Shown here: in pieces, positions 1-12,788 of the stretch | Numbering within the stretch: the first letter of the stretch is position 1 | How the letters are laid out: the number at the start of each line of letters is the position of its first letter | From: Dugong dugon | Lineage: Eukaryota > Chordata > Mammalia > Sirenia > Dugongidae | Direction of reading: 5' to 3' | Assembly (NCBI GenBank): GCA_030035585.1 | Contig: CM057465.1 | Coordinates: forward strand, 34,862,001-34,926,000 | Length of the DNA: 64,000 nt | Notes under the pieces: model-generated | Told to the model about the DNA's origin: nothing | The model's input: the letters and a program-made list of their open reading frames with translations, nothing else | The model's database searches: none | Program-made: the position numbers and the translations under genes

Positions 1-1960
1 CTCATTTTTCACAATATCAGAGATGTTTTCTGCCAGTAAATCTTCAAAAATTCTCTCTGTATTTTCTGTCCCCCTTCCCGCCCCATTCTGGTACCCCAGT
101 CACTCGTAGGTTATTCCTCTTGAAAGAGTCCCATATACTTCTTAGGGTTTCTGAATTGTTTTAAAATTCTTTTATCTGTTTTTTCCTCAAAGAAGTTTAT
201 GTCCGGTGTTTTATCTCCAGTCTCTCTAATTCTGCCTTCCATGGCCGCAATTATGTTCCTATCACTTTCTATCAAGTTGTCTAATTTTAAAATTTTATTG
301 ATAATCTTCTGGATTTCTGTTTTCCATCTCTGTTAAATTTGCAACCTGTTAAATTTGTATTGTGCTGTTACGTAATCTTCTTAAGTTCCTCTGTTGCTTT
401 GTCTGTATGTTCCTCGTCTCAGTCTGGGTTTTGCCTGATCTCCTTCCTGATCTCTTGGAGAGTTCTGTATATTAGTCTTTTGTATTCTACCTTTGGGAAT
501 TTCAAGAATTTTTCTTCCTCTGGAAGATATCTTGATGTTTTGTTTTGGGAACTTGCTGAAGCCATCATGGTCTGCCTCTTTATGTGATTTGATATTGACT
601 GTTGTCTCCGAGCTATCAATAAGTTATTATATTTATTTTATGTTTGCTTACTGTGTCCTAGCTTCTTGTTTTGTTTTGTTTTGATATGCCCAAGTAGGCA
701 GCTCGTGTGAGCTGTTTTGATTATTGGTGCCTTTGAAGCTCTAACGTCCTGTCACGAGGTGGTTAGATCTGTTACTAGTCCGTTAACTTTTCTTGTATGG
801 ATTCAGCTTAGGTGTTCAGGTAGTTGGTCACCAAGTGTGTGGTGCAGGCTCTCACCTACAGTGCTAGATGAGCATGGGTGATTGGAGTAGGCACAGGTAT
901 CTTGCTACAGTAGGGGATCATGTGCTGAGCAAAACAGAGGGCTGACGGTGTCTGGGAGGAAAGCATGTCCCTGTTCCCTAGAGTGCGTACATGAATGAGT
1001 TTTGCAGCTAGACTATGGGCACCTGGTGCTTTTGGTTGTAAGGACTGGGAGACACCACTTATTCATGGACCCCTGCCATATGTGGCTAGGTGGCGTGAGT
1101 GGACCCACCAGTCCTCAGGCCCCCGATGTGGGTAGGTGAGGACCCTGCTTAATGTGCACAGCAGTGTCAAATGTCACAAACCTGCCACTCCAATATATAG
1201 CTGCTACAGTTGAAATTAGGCTTCAAGTATATACCCTGTTGTACTGTGATAATGATGGCCTACACTGTTGAATTGGGCCCACACAGGTCTATGCAGGGGT
1301 TAAAGACGTTCACTGTCTGTGGACCCCTTATGCCTGTGCCTGGGGGCTGTTCCTGTCCTAAGTTCCCGGCTTCCGGGAGTTGGCAGATTATTTTGTCCTG
1401 TTTGCTAATTTGTTCCCTTTCCAAGGCCAGGAGAATGGCTCAGGGCGTGTGATGGTTCCTACTTCCAGCCCTAGGGATGTGGCAGTTGCTGAAGCCGGCC
1501 TGGAACCTGGTGCAGAACAGGGAGGGGGTAGGTAAATTGAAGAGGGTTTCTTCCCAAACGGGGTGTTTTTTGAGTGCATGTTAGGTTAGATGCATGTAGT
1601 TATCTTTTGTGGATTAAGCGCCGCTTTTCACTGGTTCTGGAGGCTTGAGTAGACGCTCCACTGCTCCGTCTCTCCTGATATGGAAAACGAGTCCCAAACG
1701 CCACTGCTTACCTCACCACGCATGCCAACTGATCCATCCTGCAGGGTACCAGTTCCCACTGGGTCAGATCTGGCAAGTCCTTGCTGCTTCTGAACTGTCT
1801 CTCCCTCCGCCTGCCACTCAGTCCGATTCCTCCCCTTTGACTTTGGTGTTCAGGGCTTCTAAATCGTCATATATAATCAATTTACTTGTTTTCTCGGGTC
1901 TTTGTTTTAAAAGGGACCACCAGAAGGGTCTGACTATTCTGCCATCTTGGCCTTGCCTCC
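1..1960 (-). mobile_element. L1 LINE, 5' part (ORF1 N-terminus and 5'UTR), cut by window start
   Basis: Read on the minus strand, the element begins at about 1960 with the typical L1 opening: a purine-rich start followed by CAAGATGGC (1941-1960 in reverse). A GC-richer 5'UTR follows to about 700, then an A-rich coding-like stretch. That stretch (about 1-620) aligns by eye to the ORF1 N-terminal region of the L1 at the right edge (about 62220-62900); for example the segment near position 40 matches the one near 62250. The minus frame at 419-619 is a 66-residue lysine/glutamine-rich remnant. The rest of the element lies left of the window. It is inactive as seen, with many stops. Confidence 0.85.
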
Positions 1961-2019
1961 TTATCGGTGAATTTGAGAGCAAGATTTGCTTCAGTGGCGT
2001 GGTGTGGAGAGAGAAAGTG

Positions 2020-3438
2020 CTGTTGTTGGTGGTGTTAGGTGCCGCCCAGTTGGTTCTGACTCATACTGACCCTATGTACAACAGAACTGCCTGGTCCTGT
2101 GCCATCCTCGAGATCATTGTTATGTTTGATCCCATTGTTACTGCCACTGTGTCAGTCCATCTCATTGAGGGTCTTTCTCTTTTTTGCTGACCCTCTACTT
2201 TAACAAGCATGATGTCCTTCTCCAGCTACTGGTCTCTTCTGATAACATGTCCAAAATATATGAGATGAAGTCTTGCCATCCTTCCTTCTAGGGAGCATTC
2301 TTGCTGTACTTCCTCCAAGACAAATTAGTTTGTTCTTCTGTCAGTCCATGATGTAGTCAATATTCTTTGCCAACACCGTAATTTAGAGGCATCAATTCTT
2401 CTTCGGTCTTCCTTATTCGTTGCCCAGCTTTTGCAGGCATATGAGGTTATTGAAAACACCATGGCTTGGGTCAGGCACACGTTAGTCCTTAAATTGACAT
2501 CTTTGCTTTTTAACACTTTAAAGAGTTCTTTTGCAGTATATTTGCCCAATGCAGTACATCATCTGATTTCTTGACTGCTGCTTCCATCTGCATTGATTGT
2601 GCATCGAAGTAAAATAAAATTCCTGACAATGTCAATCTTTTCTTCATTTATCATGATGTTGCTTATTGGTGCAATTTTGAGGATTTTTGTTTTCTTTATT
2701 TTGGGGTGTAATTCATACTTAAGGCTGTGGTCTTTGATCTTCATCAGTAAGTGCTTCAAGTCCTCTTCACTTTCAGCAAGCAAGGTAGTGTCATCTACAT
2801 ATCGCATATTGTTAATGAGTGTTCCTCCAATCCTAAAGCTGTGTTCTTCTTCATATAGTCTAGCTTCTCGAATAATATACTCAGCATACAGATTGAATAA
2901 GTATGGTGAAAGGATATAACCCTGAAGCCCACCTTTCCTGACTTTAAACCACACAGTATCCCCTTGTTCTATTTGAACAACTGCCTATTGATCTGTGTAC
3001 AGGTTCCTCATGAGCAAAATTAAGTGTTCTGGAACTCCTGTTCTTCACAATGTTATCCATAATTTGTTATGATCCACACAGTCAAATGCCTTTGCATAGT
3101 CAATAAAACACAGAAAGATAAACATCTTTCTGATATTCTCTGCTTTTAGCCAGGATCCATATGACATCAGCAATGTTATATATCTCGTTCCACATTCTCT
3201 TCTGAATCTGGCTTGAATTTCTGGCAGTTCTCTGTTGATGTACTGTCACAGTGCTTTTGAATGCTCTTTAGCAAAATTTTTCTTTCGTGTGATATTAATG
3301 ATATTATTTGATAATTTCCGCATTCACTTGGATCACCTTTCTTTGGAATAGGCATAAATAGGGATCCCTTCCAGGTAGCTGTCTTCCTAATTTCTTGACA
3401 TAGACAAGTGAGCACTTCCGGTGCTGCATTCATTTGTT
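2020..3438 (-). mobile_element. RTE (BovB/RTE-1 type) LINE, copy 1, 5'-truncated
   Basis: On the minus strand the element ends with the RTE tail (ggcacctaac followed by short AAC-type repeats, near 2025-2045). It carries the C-terminal half of an RTE reverse transcriptase. It is truncated at about 3438. GAAAGTG occurs on both sides (2013-2019 and 3439-3445) and is a plausible 7-bp target duplication. It is closely similar to the copies at 15853-17070 and 31598-33690. Confidence 0.88.
2325..3433 (-). pseudogene. Broken RTE reverse transcriptase (copy 1)
   Basis: Three minus-frame pieces match the same protein as copies 2 and 3. The piece at 3176-3433 carries the early RT motif around 'PIPKKGDPSECGNY'. 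The piece at 2559-2954 carries the YxDD box as YVDD (plus-strand 2790-2801), followed by 'TTLLAESEEDLKHL'. The piece at 2325-2549 is the C-terminal region with 'KSWATNKEDRRRIDA'. Frameshifts and stops separate them, so no functional enzyme can be made. The two catalytic aspartates survive; the residue before them is Val rather than the usual Ala. In a live element this enzyme reverse-transcribes RTE RNA at a nicked target, and AfroSINEs use the same machinery through their shared 3' tail. Confidence 0.85.
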
Positions 3439-3445
3439 GAAAGTG

Positions 3446-3984
3446 GTGTATGTAGATGGGGATATTTAAGGGGTGTGAGAAAGAGGAGATGGTGAGTGGT
3501 CAAATTTCTTGAAAGGAAGTGGCCACTGAAGACATATCCAGAGAGGCTTTTCTTTTTTTTTTTCCCCTCCTAGCTAAAAAATTTCAGATCACATTTATCA
3601 GCCAAACTAAAAGAAGGAGCCAGAGGAAGGGAAGATGGTGAAGATATAGGAAAGAAGTGATTATAATTACTTTGAAAGGAGGTGTGGAAAATCTGTTAGT
3701 TCCTAGCACACTTCAACACCACCTTTTTCTCTCCAAGTAAAATTTAACTCTCTGTTTTGCACAACTGTAATTCACCAGCAAAACTGTTCTTTTTATCTCA
3801 GGCTCAGAAATTGACTCACACTGCTCTAGTGACTGGCCATTCCATTCCTCATTATCATGGCCTAATTATATCTTCATTAAATTGCTACCTAACGGAGATA
3901 ATGGCCAGGAGATTGTTTTTAACATTCATAGAGGATAATTTCAAAATAAAAAGCATACTGAACTGAAGAAAGAAAAAAATAGGA
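3446..3984. other. Unique sequence, no gene seen
   Basis: AT-rich unique DNA with a T-run near 3551-3563. No coding exon or recognisable repeat was found. Confidence 0.6.
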
Positions 3985-4066
3985 TAGCTGCATGGCCTCA
4001 GGCAAGTCACTTAAACTCTCTGAGCTTGTCTCCTCTTTTAAATGATAATTTTGGCTACATTTTGTC
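3985..4066 (+). repeat. MIR-like SINE fragment, split by an LTR
   Basis: The sequence 'caggcaagtcacttaaactctctgag' style core is the MIR central domain. It is interrupted by the LTR at 4072-4461 and resumes after 4466 with a 'ttccag..taaaaattctatgattct' style end. Confidence 0.6.
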
Positions 4067-4071
4067 TAAGG

Positions 4072-4461
4072 TGTTTGGATTGAATTGTGTCTCCCCAAAA
4101 TTGTACCTGTGATCCTGTTTGGAAATAGGGCTTTTCTTTTGTTATATTAATGAGATCATACCACTGTAGAGCGGGTCCTAAACTAATCCCTTCTGGATGG
4201 TGTCTTATAAAGGTGAGACAGACACAGAGAGGCAGACACACACAGGGGGAAGAAGCCATGCAAGGCAGATTCATCTGCAAGCCCAGGAACCCCAAGGATT
4301 GCCAGCAGCTACTAGGAGCTAAAAGAGGCAAAGGAGGACCTTCCTCTAGAATCAATGCTCTGATTTCGACCTACTAGCCTCCAGGACTCTGAAGCAATAA
4401 ATTCATTTAAAGATGCCACTTATGGTATATTTAGGTTTGGAAGTACTGGGAGACTAAGACA
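4072..4461 (+). mobile_element. Solo LTR, MLT1-like (ERVL-MaLR)
   Basis: The 390-bp unit starts TGTTTGGATTGAATTGTGTC and ends ...GACTAAGACA. It has the MLT/MaLR layout: 'ccccaaaatt' early, 'ttggaaatagggc', 'cttataaa' in the middle and 'gcctccaggactctgaagcaataaat' near the end. A 5-bp target duplication TAAGG flanks it (4067-4071 and 4462-4466), as expected for ERVL-type integration. It has no internal coding region, so it is a solo LTR. The exact subfamily is uncertain. Confidence 0.75.
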
Positions 4462-4614
4462 TAAGGTGTTTTCCAGTTTAAAAATTCTATGATTCTAAAA
4501 TTAGGTATTTAAAAATTTTGTTTGAAGGTGAAAATGACTATGAAGATGTGACATGAAAAGTTAAGGAGTCAGAGAGCTAGTTTCCCATTTAAGTTTCTTT
4601 TATCATAGTTTTGA

Positions 4615-4790
4615 GTCTTTACCTAAGTTACTTAAACTCACTGAGTCTCAATTTTGACCTGTCCATAATGGACATGATCATAAATTCCTGTATGCCTGCT
4701 GTAAGAACAATCTAAGATGATTTGGGTAAAATAGCCAACACCAGCCTGGCACATGGTAGATACCTAATAAGTATTTATGGCTCTCTTCTT
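4615..4790 (+). repeat. MIR SINE
   Basis: The order of motifs 'acctaagttacttaaactca..gag', 'ggcacatggtaga' and 'ctaataagtattta' follows the MIR core and 3' end. Confidence 0.7.
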
Positions 4791-4859
4791 CCTTAAATTC
4801 ACTTTGCTCATTGATGTTCATTGCCTTTCCTCAAAAAAGAATAATAGCAAACATTTTAT

Positions 4860-5090
4860 AAAAATTTACTATGAGCCAGGTGTTATTTGAAGTCCTTGCC
4901 ATGATTAATTTATTTAATCCCCATAAAACACTGGCTCCAAATTTATTGGCATTTGCGATTTGAGGAAACTTAAGCATAGAGAGGTTAAGCAATTTTCTCA
5001 AGGTAGCTCATATAGTAAATAGCTGAGTCCAAATTTAAATCCAGGCGGGCCAGCTCCAGAGCCTGTGCTTTCAACCATTACAGTTGCCAT
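4860..5090 (-). repeat. MIR SINE
   Basis: Reverse-complement MIR: 'tatgagccaggtgttatttg', 'gaggaaact..agcatagagaggttaagcaatt' and 'ccagagcctgtgctttcaaccatta'. Nearly full length. Confidence 0.8.
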
Positions 5091-6715
5091 CTACTTATGA
5101 ATTAATTCTTTGTCAGATGCTGTCTTTGATATAAATTACCTTTGATATAAAGCTAAGCTATATATTGCTTCCAAGCTTTCAAATATAATCTGCCTATAAC
5201 TCTAGATGGGTGTAAAATGCCCTGTTTGTCAGAAATAACTAACAGAAGAACACTGCTCTGAGTGGTCATGCCATCTGTCTGTCAGAAGCATCTTCTGATA
5301 ATGTCATAGTTACTGTATTTGAAAAGAGGAATATTGATTTCTTTTGTACAGTTAGGCAGACAAATACCTTGATATCTGAAGATTTATCTATGCATTTCCT
5401 TGTCTTGGAAGAGTAAATAGTAAATCCATCAGAGAAAATTCACAGGGACATTTGAAGAGGTGATTCTGATCATGGGCTACTAAACACCAGGTTATTATAT
5501 TCTTATAAATCAATAAAGTAAAATTTGAATCATCAAAATAATTAGTAATTTTAGTAAATGCTTTAGTTTCATGTTTAAATTAACATCCTGGATACTAAAG
5601 TTCAAAATATATTGTCCTTATGAAAAGTCAGATTTCTTAACAAGGAATTGATTCTCAAGGCAGTTGCAATCATTATTATTAGACATAAATTGAGCATACC
5701 CTGTCTTTTTTTTTTTCTTTCATTTAATTGGGCAGTGAATCTTGTTAATTAAAAAAAGATAACAAATTCACTATAAATTTTTAGTAGTTACTATCAGTTA
5801 CTCTCAGTTATTATCAGTTAATTACTGTTAGTTCCCATTATCAGTTTCTTAATGCCAGTAAGTAAATCTAGTGAAATGAATGTTTGTCCAGTAACTAGCA
5901 TATGTCAGTTGCTTTTTTCAGATCCAAGAAAGGAATATTAAATTTATGGGACAGACATTTCTATTTACGAAGTTTGGGAAGAAAGAAAATGGAGTTGTCT
6001 CTAGAGAAAGTGATGAGTTTCAATTTAGATATATTGTGTCTAAAAGATACCAGTAGGTATAAGAAAACATAAGCTCAAGAGAGTGGTCGGGCTAGAGATT
6101 TGTTTGTTTTTGGCACTGGAGGTATTAAGAGACTGTAGTGGGAACCTCTCTCTACTTGGTGAGAAAGAACAGTGACAACAATGAGAATATTCATAGGAGT
6201 GAAGAAGCAAGTTGGGAAGAAGCTACAGAGAATGATGGAGGAGAGTAGATTTTCCACTTGGAGGTGGAGTGCTTCCAAGTGAAGGCAAGTCTGAGTTAGA
6301 GACCTCCCAGAGATTTGCTGCTGAAGTAGCCTTGGAAATTGATGTCAGTTGTGTTCAGCATGTCATGGAACCAAGCCAATCAATAAATTCACTTTTCAAG
6401 TAACTAGGAAAGTGTTACTTAGGGACATTAGTCTGAACTGCTCCAGAGTTCTTGAGAAATAGATCTAATAAGTTGAATTTAACTTAGAAGCAGTTTGCCT
6501 CAACAGTTCCCTAGAGCTTTAGATGAGAACATCAATGATATCCTACCAATCACACCTATGCCAAAGCTTCTTGAGCCTATGCAGCCATTCCTTGCTTTTG
6601 TCTGAATTCCAGGGCTTCACTGTTTGGATTTAGGTTAACCCAAAATGGGACCAAGTATGAAAAAGTAATAATATATATATTCAACATTGGTATCTACTAA
6701 TAATAGCCAATATTT
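5091..6715. other. Unique AT-rich sequence, no gene seen
   Basis: No exon or clear repeat was found. A small imperfect tandem of 'ttatcagtta' type units lies at about 5785-5840. Confidence 0.6.
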
Positions 6716-6935
6716 ATCATTCTTATATGATGTACCAGATGCTGTGTTAAAGACTTAACCTGACGATATTCAGGCCTTAAAGCAATCCTGAATTTGATAA
6801 CATCATTCAGCTCCATTTACGGGTGAGGATACTGGGGTTCGCAGAGGTTGTCTAACTGTCCAAGGTGACAGTACTAATGAGGGGCAAAGCCAGTATTCAA
6901 ACTTAGGTCTCTCTGATATCTAAGTTATACTAATT
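6716..6935 (-). repeat. MIR SINE
   Basis: Reverse MIR: 'taccagatgctgtgttaaagact', 'gaggatactggggttcgcagaggttgtctaactgtccaaggt' and a degraded head. Confidence 0.75.
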
Positions 6936-8456
6936 CTATCAAGGCTTAACAAAAGTTTGTATATTTCATACTCTTTGAGCAACAGATAATAAAACGAAAA
7001 GAAATTTTCAAAAGAAAAACAAGGGAGGGAACACTTTAATTTTGAAAACTTTTAGTTAATTAGGGAAAAGAAATGACTTATGAAATTAAATACTTTCATC
7101 AGAAATTTCGATGTCAACTTATCACTCATTCTATGAATATCTGTCTTTCTAGGAGGAAAGCTCAGAACTATATCCTTGCTAAGGCTAGTGATAAACAGTG
7201 TTAACATTGACTACACTGAACAAAATTAGTAAGGAGATGGTAGCAGGTAAGGATTTTCCTGTGACTTGAAAGCCGAACTGAGTTTTTTGTTAGGTTATTC
7301 TTCTGTCTTAAATTTCAATTCTTGTAGGTTTGAGGGCTTAGATTTCAATGGATAAGCTCACAGTCACATGAGAAGCTCTTTTGAAGGGAAAATCCTTGAT
7401 GGTTCAAGCAGTTGGAATGTATGTTGAATTCTTACTGAGGTTTAGGATGACTGTTGATGGCCAAAATGTGCTTTTGGGACACACATGTTACATGATATCA
7501 CCCAGACCTGACTTAATGCACTAAACAGACTGCCTGTCTTTCCTACCAGCTGTTCCTGTCTCCTTACATTGTTTGCATTATGACTTTTCATGTACAACAG
7601 ATCAATCTGGATGTTTCAATAGTAGATATATGTTATGTAGGAATAGTCATAGTTTAAAAAAGAGGTTAGTTTCTAAGACTCTATCATCTGGATATTTTAA
7701 TTATCCTGTATGACAGAAACAGATGAGTGCTTCCATTGGCTACAAAGATATCCGATGGCATAGATACGACATTGTTATTTGGTATTTATCTGTTTACCAT
7801 GCCTTTTAGTACTAAAGAATAAGAGATTTCTTTTTGTCCTCAAAGTGTTGATTATTTATTACCTAGTCAGAACTCTCCTTGTCAAGATTATCAGTTTTTT
7901 TATTGCTTTGTCTAGTGATTATTCTCAAAGATAAGAATTTAATGAAATCATTACAGACAAAAGCAAGAAGGCAACAATTGTTACTACCAAGATCTCAAAG
8001 GAAGAGCAATATATTATATCAGAAAAACTCTATTTGGTGTCTCTATTATTTGACTTTGCTTTGTGTAAGGTTTCTTACACATTTTAAGTTAAATTGACTA
8101 CAAATAATTCATTTTGTTTATTCACGGATATTATAGAGTGGCTGCTAAGTACTAAGAACTTCTTTGTACACTGGAGCTATGCAATCCCTGCCCCTAATGC
8201 AGAGGAAAGATAATCCTTGTCCTAATGGAGTGTAAAATAATAGTGGAGTCGTCAGACAATAAGCAAGATAAATAAATAAAATGCATATATGCTAGGTGGG
8301 AAGAGCTATAGAGAAAAAATGATATACAAAAGGCATGTAGGAAATACAGTTGGGAACGTGCAGGGCTGTAGTTTTAATGGAATAATTCTCATAAATTAAA
8401 CCCTCAATTTATAGTTTGACAACTTTATATGTAATTTTGAGCAGTGTATACAATAT
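6936..8456. other. Unique sequence with a possible old repeat
   Basis: No exon was seen. The part at about 8120-8360 ('gctaagtactaagaact', 'aatggagtgtaaaataatagtgg', 'cagacaataagcaagataaataaata') resembles a common ancient mammalian repeat that I cannot class. Confidence 0.5.
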
Positions 8457-8612
8457 ATACCTGTTGCCATCAAGTCCATTCCGACTCATAGCGACCCTAT
8501 TAGGACAGAGTAGAACTGCCTCCTAGGGTTTCCAAGGAGTGACTGGTAAATTCCAACTGCTGACCTTTTAGTTAGCAGCAGAATGCTTAACCACTACACC
8601 ACCAGGTCAGGA
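8457..8612 (-). mobile_element. AfroSINE
   Basis: Reverse AfroSINE. It starts in the RTE-like tail ('tccgactcatagcgaccctat', 'gtagaactgcc') and ends in the head region ('gttagcagcagaatgcttaaccactacaccacca'). Confidence 0.9.
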
Positions 8613-10860
8613 CTCATGGCTTTGTCCTCAGAGAATAGCTTGGATTGCAGGCCCCATTTCCCCCAGGCCAAAAATTACTAGTGAAGACACAACCTGCTTC
8701 ACTGTTCACAACAGCCTTATTGGTGTGTCACACGTGAATTTCATCTGCCACATGAGTCTGACCAAAGAAAACAAGATTAATAGCTGATGGGGTAAATTCC
8801 AGGTTGACAACCTTTTGAAATCATGTAGCAAAAATAGTCAGCTCTAATCTCAAAGACAGGAAAGATAAAACAATGGGATGTATGTGTGCTATCAAGTATA
8901 TGTGTTATATAACAAATTATTTTTTTTCTTGAAATGTATGTATTATTTCTCTATTTAAAAGCCAAATACTTTTTGGTAGGTCCCAGATCTCTTAGGGATC
9001 TGATAATGTCAATGATAGGAAAACACACAAAGGCATAAGCAGACAATATTTTTTATAGAATTTCTGTAAGTTACCAGATTTCAGGTGGCAGATGCCAGCT
9101 ATTGATTATAGAGAGCTCATTCATTCATTCATCAATTTGTTAAGTAGATGGTTAATGATGATCTCCTTTTCAAGGCACTACACCTCAAAAAGCACCAATC
9201 CTTGGCTCTGTGACTGTTCCACTGATAAACATGGTTTTTGAACAAGTCTAAACAAGAGCAGAGAATTTTGCAGTATCTAAACAGTGATTAATGGGAATAG
9301 ATGTGAAGATTCTTTTTCTTATCCATCTGTCCAGTAGTTCAGGTTCTACTGAACATATTCTGATGCTTAAATAGAAATGTTTACAAGAAAGCCCATTAAA
9401 TAAATCAGAATTTTTTTATTCAGTGAAATATTTTATAGCCATTTAAAAGGATGTTTGCAAAGAATTAGTAATTACCTAGAAAAAATGCTTAGTGTTGCTG
9501 TTATAATAATATACAGAATACAGAAGAGTTGAATCAGTGTGACTACAATTTATGTTAAAAAAAAAAAAATCTTCCATAGTAAAATGACTAGAAGGTACTA
9601 CACCAAAAATATTAGTAATTCTCTTTGGTGAAAGTGTGGGTTATTTTCTTCTCTTTTTTATACTGTTTATTTTTCAGATTCTTACAATGAACATGTAGTA
9701 CTTTACATTATAAGTGGGGAAAAAACACTTTATTTAGCAAATACAGAAAGTAGTTTGCTGGAGAAAAATTGTATGTATTAGTCAAATAGAAAATTGTTAG
9801 TTCTCAATCGTCAATAATGTGTATATAGTATATAACATGGACTATCTTTTGGGGGCAAAGAGAAACAGACTCAGTTTGTTTAGTGATTACTGAGATCGAA
9901 TGCCTCAATGACTAAATAAATATGTGATATATAATTGTGGCTTGGAATATGGAATTTATAATTTTCTCAAATTATTTTAAAAAGCACATTCTATTAATAA
10001 GCTCCAAAAATGTAAATTTCAGAAATGTCCTTTATGTACAAGTCTTATGCCAATTTGTAAATGTATGCCTAAATTTTTAGAGTCCATACTTAAATTTTGT
10101 TTTTTTGTAATGATACATTTCTGGCAATTGGTCACATTACTTGTTTCCACTACAAGTGTCGGTTTTGGATAGATGTCATGCAACCACTGAGATTTGTGGC
10201 TTGGGGTTGAAATTTTGTCACAACACTGAAAAATCTCACCCAGAAGGTAGGAATTAAATGTTTGGCTTCTACCCATGAATTGGGTGAAACCAACACTAAA
10301 ATAACATCTCAAAGGATATAAAACCAAGTGTTCCAATAAAATGGACATATTCTCAAACTGAGTTCTATAAAACTTGTATATACTTAGATCATCCAGGACT
10401 TCTAAAGAAGAGAACTTGCAACTTTTCAAAACTGCTTGTTGCTAAGAACTAATATGTACAGCAGGACCACCATGTTGCAAAACTCTATGAAGTTCTGTGT
10501 GAGTAAAGTATAAATTTAGTCCCTGGAATTGGGGAAACATAGCCCCCTATGTTTGGGTCATGGTTTTCTTATGACACACTTTCTGGCCATTATCAAAGCC
10601 AGTTTTCCTAAGGACAGGAAGAACTTTTTGCTTCCCTCTTTATAGAGTCCCTACAAATTTGGAAAGAGCCATTACCTTTCCCCTCAGTGAACCCTTCTGC
10701 TCAAGAGCCCCTGAATTTATAATCTTCTTATAAATCAAAATCTCGTTACTTTGACCATTTCATTCATTTACTTGAGAGGCAGCATGAGGGTAGAGAATTG
10801 TATTAGAAGTCAGTTTTATGCTTGGCTCAGGATATGCTTTTTGGGTGTTGGTTTTATTTT
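8613..10860. other. Unique AT-rich sequence, no gene seen
   Basis: Contains an A-run near 9556-9568 and a (TTCA)n patch near 9119-9133. The 136-codon minus frame at 10019-10429 is judged to be chance. No exon or classed repeat was found. Confidence 0.55.
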
Positions 10861-10867
10861 GTAAGTT

Positions 10868-11012
10868 TTCTATGTTGTGTAACAGTTACCACAAACTTAG
10901 TGGCTTAAAACAACATGTGTTTATTATCTCATATTTTCTGTAGGTCAGATGTCTAGGCACTGCTTCACTGGGTCCTCTGCTTAGGATTTTACAATCACGG
11001 TGTCAGCCATTT
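10868..11012. repeat. Old interspersed repeat fragment, unclassified
   Basis: 'taccacaaacttagtggcttaaaacaaca' followed by 'tttattatctcata' is a widespread mammalian repeat motif, similar in layout to the start of the repeat at 22121. Confidence 0.5.
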
Positions 11013-11388
11013 CCTTAAAAATTAATAAAAAAGGGTTAGACCAGATAACAAGTATGATCACTTTTAGTTAGAAAAGCCAATGATTCAACTAAAATTTTAA
11101 ATTAAAACTTGCTTCATGAATTAAATTTTAGCTTCATGAATTTGACCAGTCGAAGTTATGATGTGACTTATCCTAAGGAGAACTTAATCAAAGATTTCTT
11201 ATCCTGTGCAAACAGCTTGTAAGCTGGTGGCCTACTTTTTGCAGAGGCACATAGACAACACATTCAGTCTAACTTTTCCACACAGTTTTTATCTTGCGCA
11301 TATCCTTGAGTCTTTCGTAGCTGTACCTTCTCCAAAGGGATCATCTCACTTGCATTGAGAAAGTCTGAGAAAAACTAATGGAGCTTAA

Positions 11389-11572
11389 TACCCACAGTCA
11401 CTGAGTCAGTTCTGACTCATAGCGACCCCATACGGTTTCCAAGGCTGTAAATCTCTACGGAAGCAAACTGCCACATCTTTGTCCCATGGAGCCACTGGTG
11501 GTTTCGAACAACTGACATTTTTGGGTTAGCAGTCGATCACTTTAACCACTGCACCATGAGGGCTCCTTAGCA
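11389..11572 (-). mobile_element. AfroSINE
   Basis: Reverse AfroSINE with 'ttctgactcatagcgacccca', 'gaagcaaactgccacatctt' and the head ending 'accactgcaccatgagggctcc'. GAGCTTAA flanks it (11381-11388 and 11573-11580) as an 8-bp target duplication. Confidence 0.92.
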
Positions 11573-11580
11573 GAGCTTAA

Positions 11581-12788
11581 AGTAGTACCTAAATTAGAAG
11601 GGACCAAATAACATGTTGCTATCGTCCTAGAATATTTATTACTTATTTGAGCTTTCTATCTTTGAGAGTTTATTTTTTCTCTTTTTATTTGCAAAGTTAT
11701 ATTTCCCATCTTCTCAGTGTGAAAAGTTGAACATATGCTGACTTACTGTTCCAGGCTATGTTTGCAGATCTCTGGAGGTGAGGTGGGAGTAGTGGAGAGA
11801 ACAGGAAGAAATAATTCCTTAGCAATTGTTTTTCTCATTATAGTGTTAGGCGGTCCATTTTAAGTCACCCTTGGAACATATTTTTATATTTATTTTTGTA
11901 TCATTTATCTATCTAATTTCTTTATTTTTCAGCTTGTAAGATTAGGAATACTGTTTTAAAAGGTGCCCTATTAACAGGAGTTTTGACTGTAGATTCTGGT
12001 TGCTGTTTAATGTTTTACTTATTAGAACTGTTGGACCTAGCCCTCTCCTTTGTACTTGTAAAGTGTAAGCACGTGACCTTTCCAACCCTAGTGGAGGAAC
12101 CTCAGCAGATGGAGCACGTGGAGTCTGTGATTGTAAAGGAAGAGAAGCAACTGCAGATCCAGATGGTCTCTGATTGTCAATGTCTGGCAACCATATTTCT
12201 TTTACTCAGGATGTGCTGATAACTGTGCAGAAGTACAGTTAAGTGAATTCAGCAGTTGAACCTACCATAGAAGGGTCTGGTGCACAGAGGGCATGTGAGC
12301 AGAGAAGACTCCAGTATGAGCCTCCAAAGAACTCAGTATCTAGTGGGGTGGGGTGGGTGGATAGATTACGTAGAAAGCTGACCTTTACACAAGGCAGAAA
12401 AGAAGTAAGGACCGAGATGGGGTTAAATAAAGGGATGTGGGGATTAAAATAAAGGTCAATTATTTCCAAATGGAGGAATGAGTAGGCTTCTTAAAGTAGG
12501 GAGTATTTGATCTGAGTCTTATGGAATGAATAGGACTAAAAACAGAGGTTAGAAGGGTGAGAATACATTGGAGAAAAACTGCATTAATAAAATGATGACT
12601 ATCTAAGTGTATTTGTAGATAGCTACAGTTTAATTTGCCTGGACTTCAGATTCCATCATGTTCCTGGAAGGGGTAGGGACAAAGGGAGAGATAAATCAGA
12701 TAGAGGCGGATCATGGATAGCAGAATTTGTAAGATAAGAGGTTTTGACTTTTTCATGATTGTGTGTATGTGTATGTGTGGGGGTATAA
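11581..12788. other. Unique sequence with two CACGTG E-boxes
   Basis: No exon was recognised. CACGTG occurs at 12070-12075 and 12115-12120. Short open frames overlap here on both strands but match nothing I know. Confidence 0.5.

Noticed and set aside
10019..10429. 136-codon open frame on the minus strand
   Set aside because: Longest open frame outside the transposons, but about one such frame is expected by chance in 64 kb of AT-rich DNA. It has no recognisable domain, splice context or poly-A remnant.
11942..12219. Overlapping 78- and 82-codon frames on opposite strands
   Set aside because: No recognised domain or splice signals. Overlapping opposite frames of this size are expected by chance.
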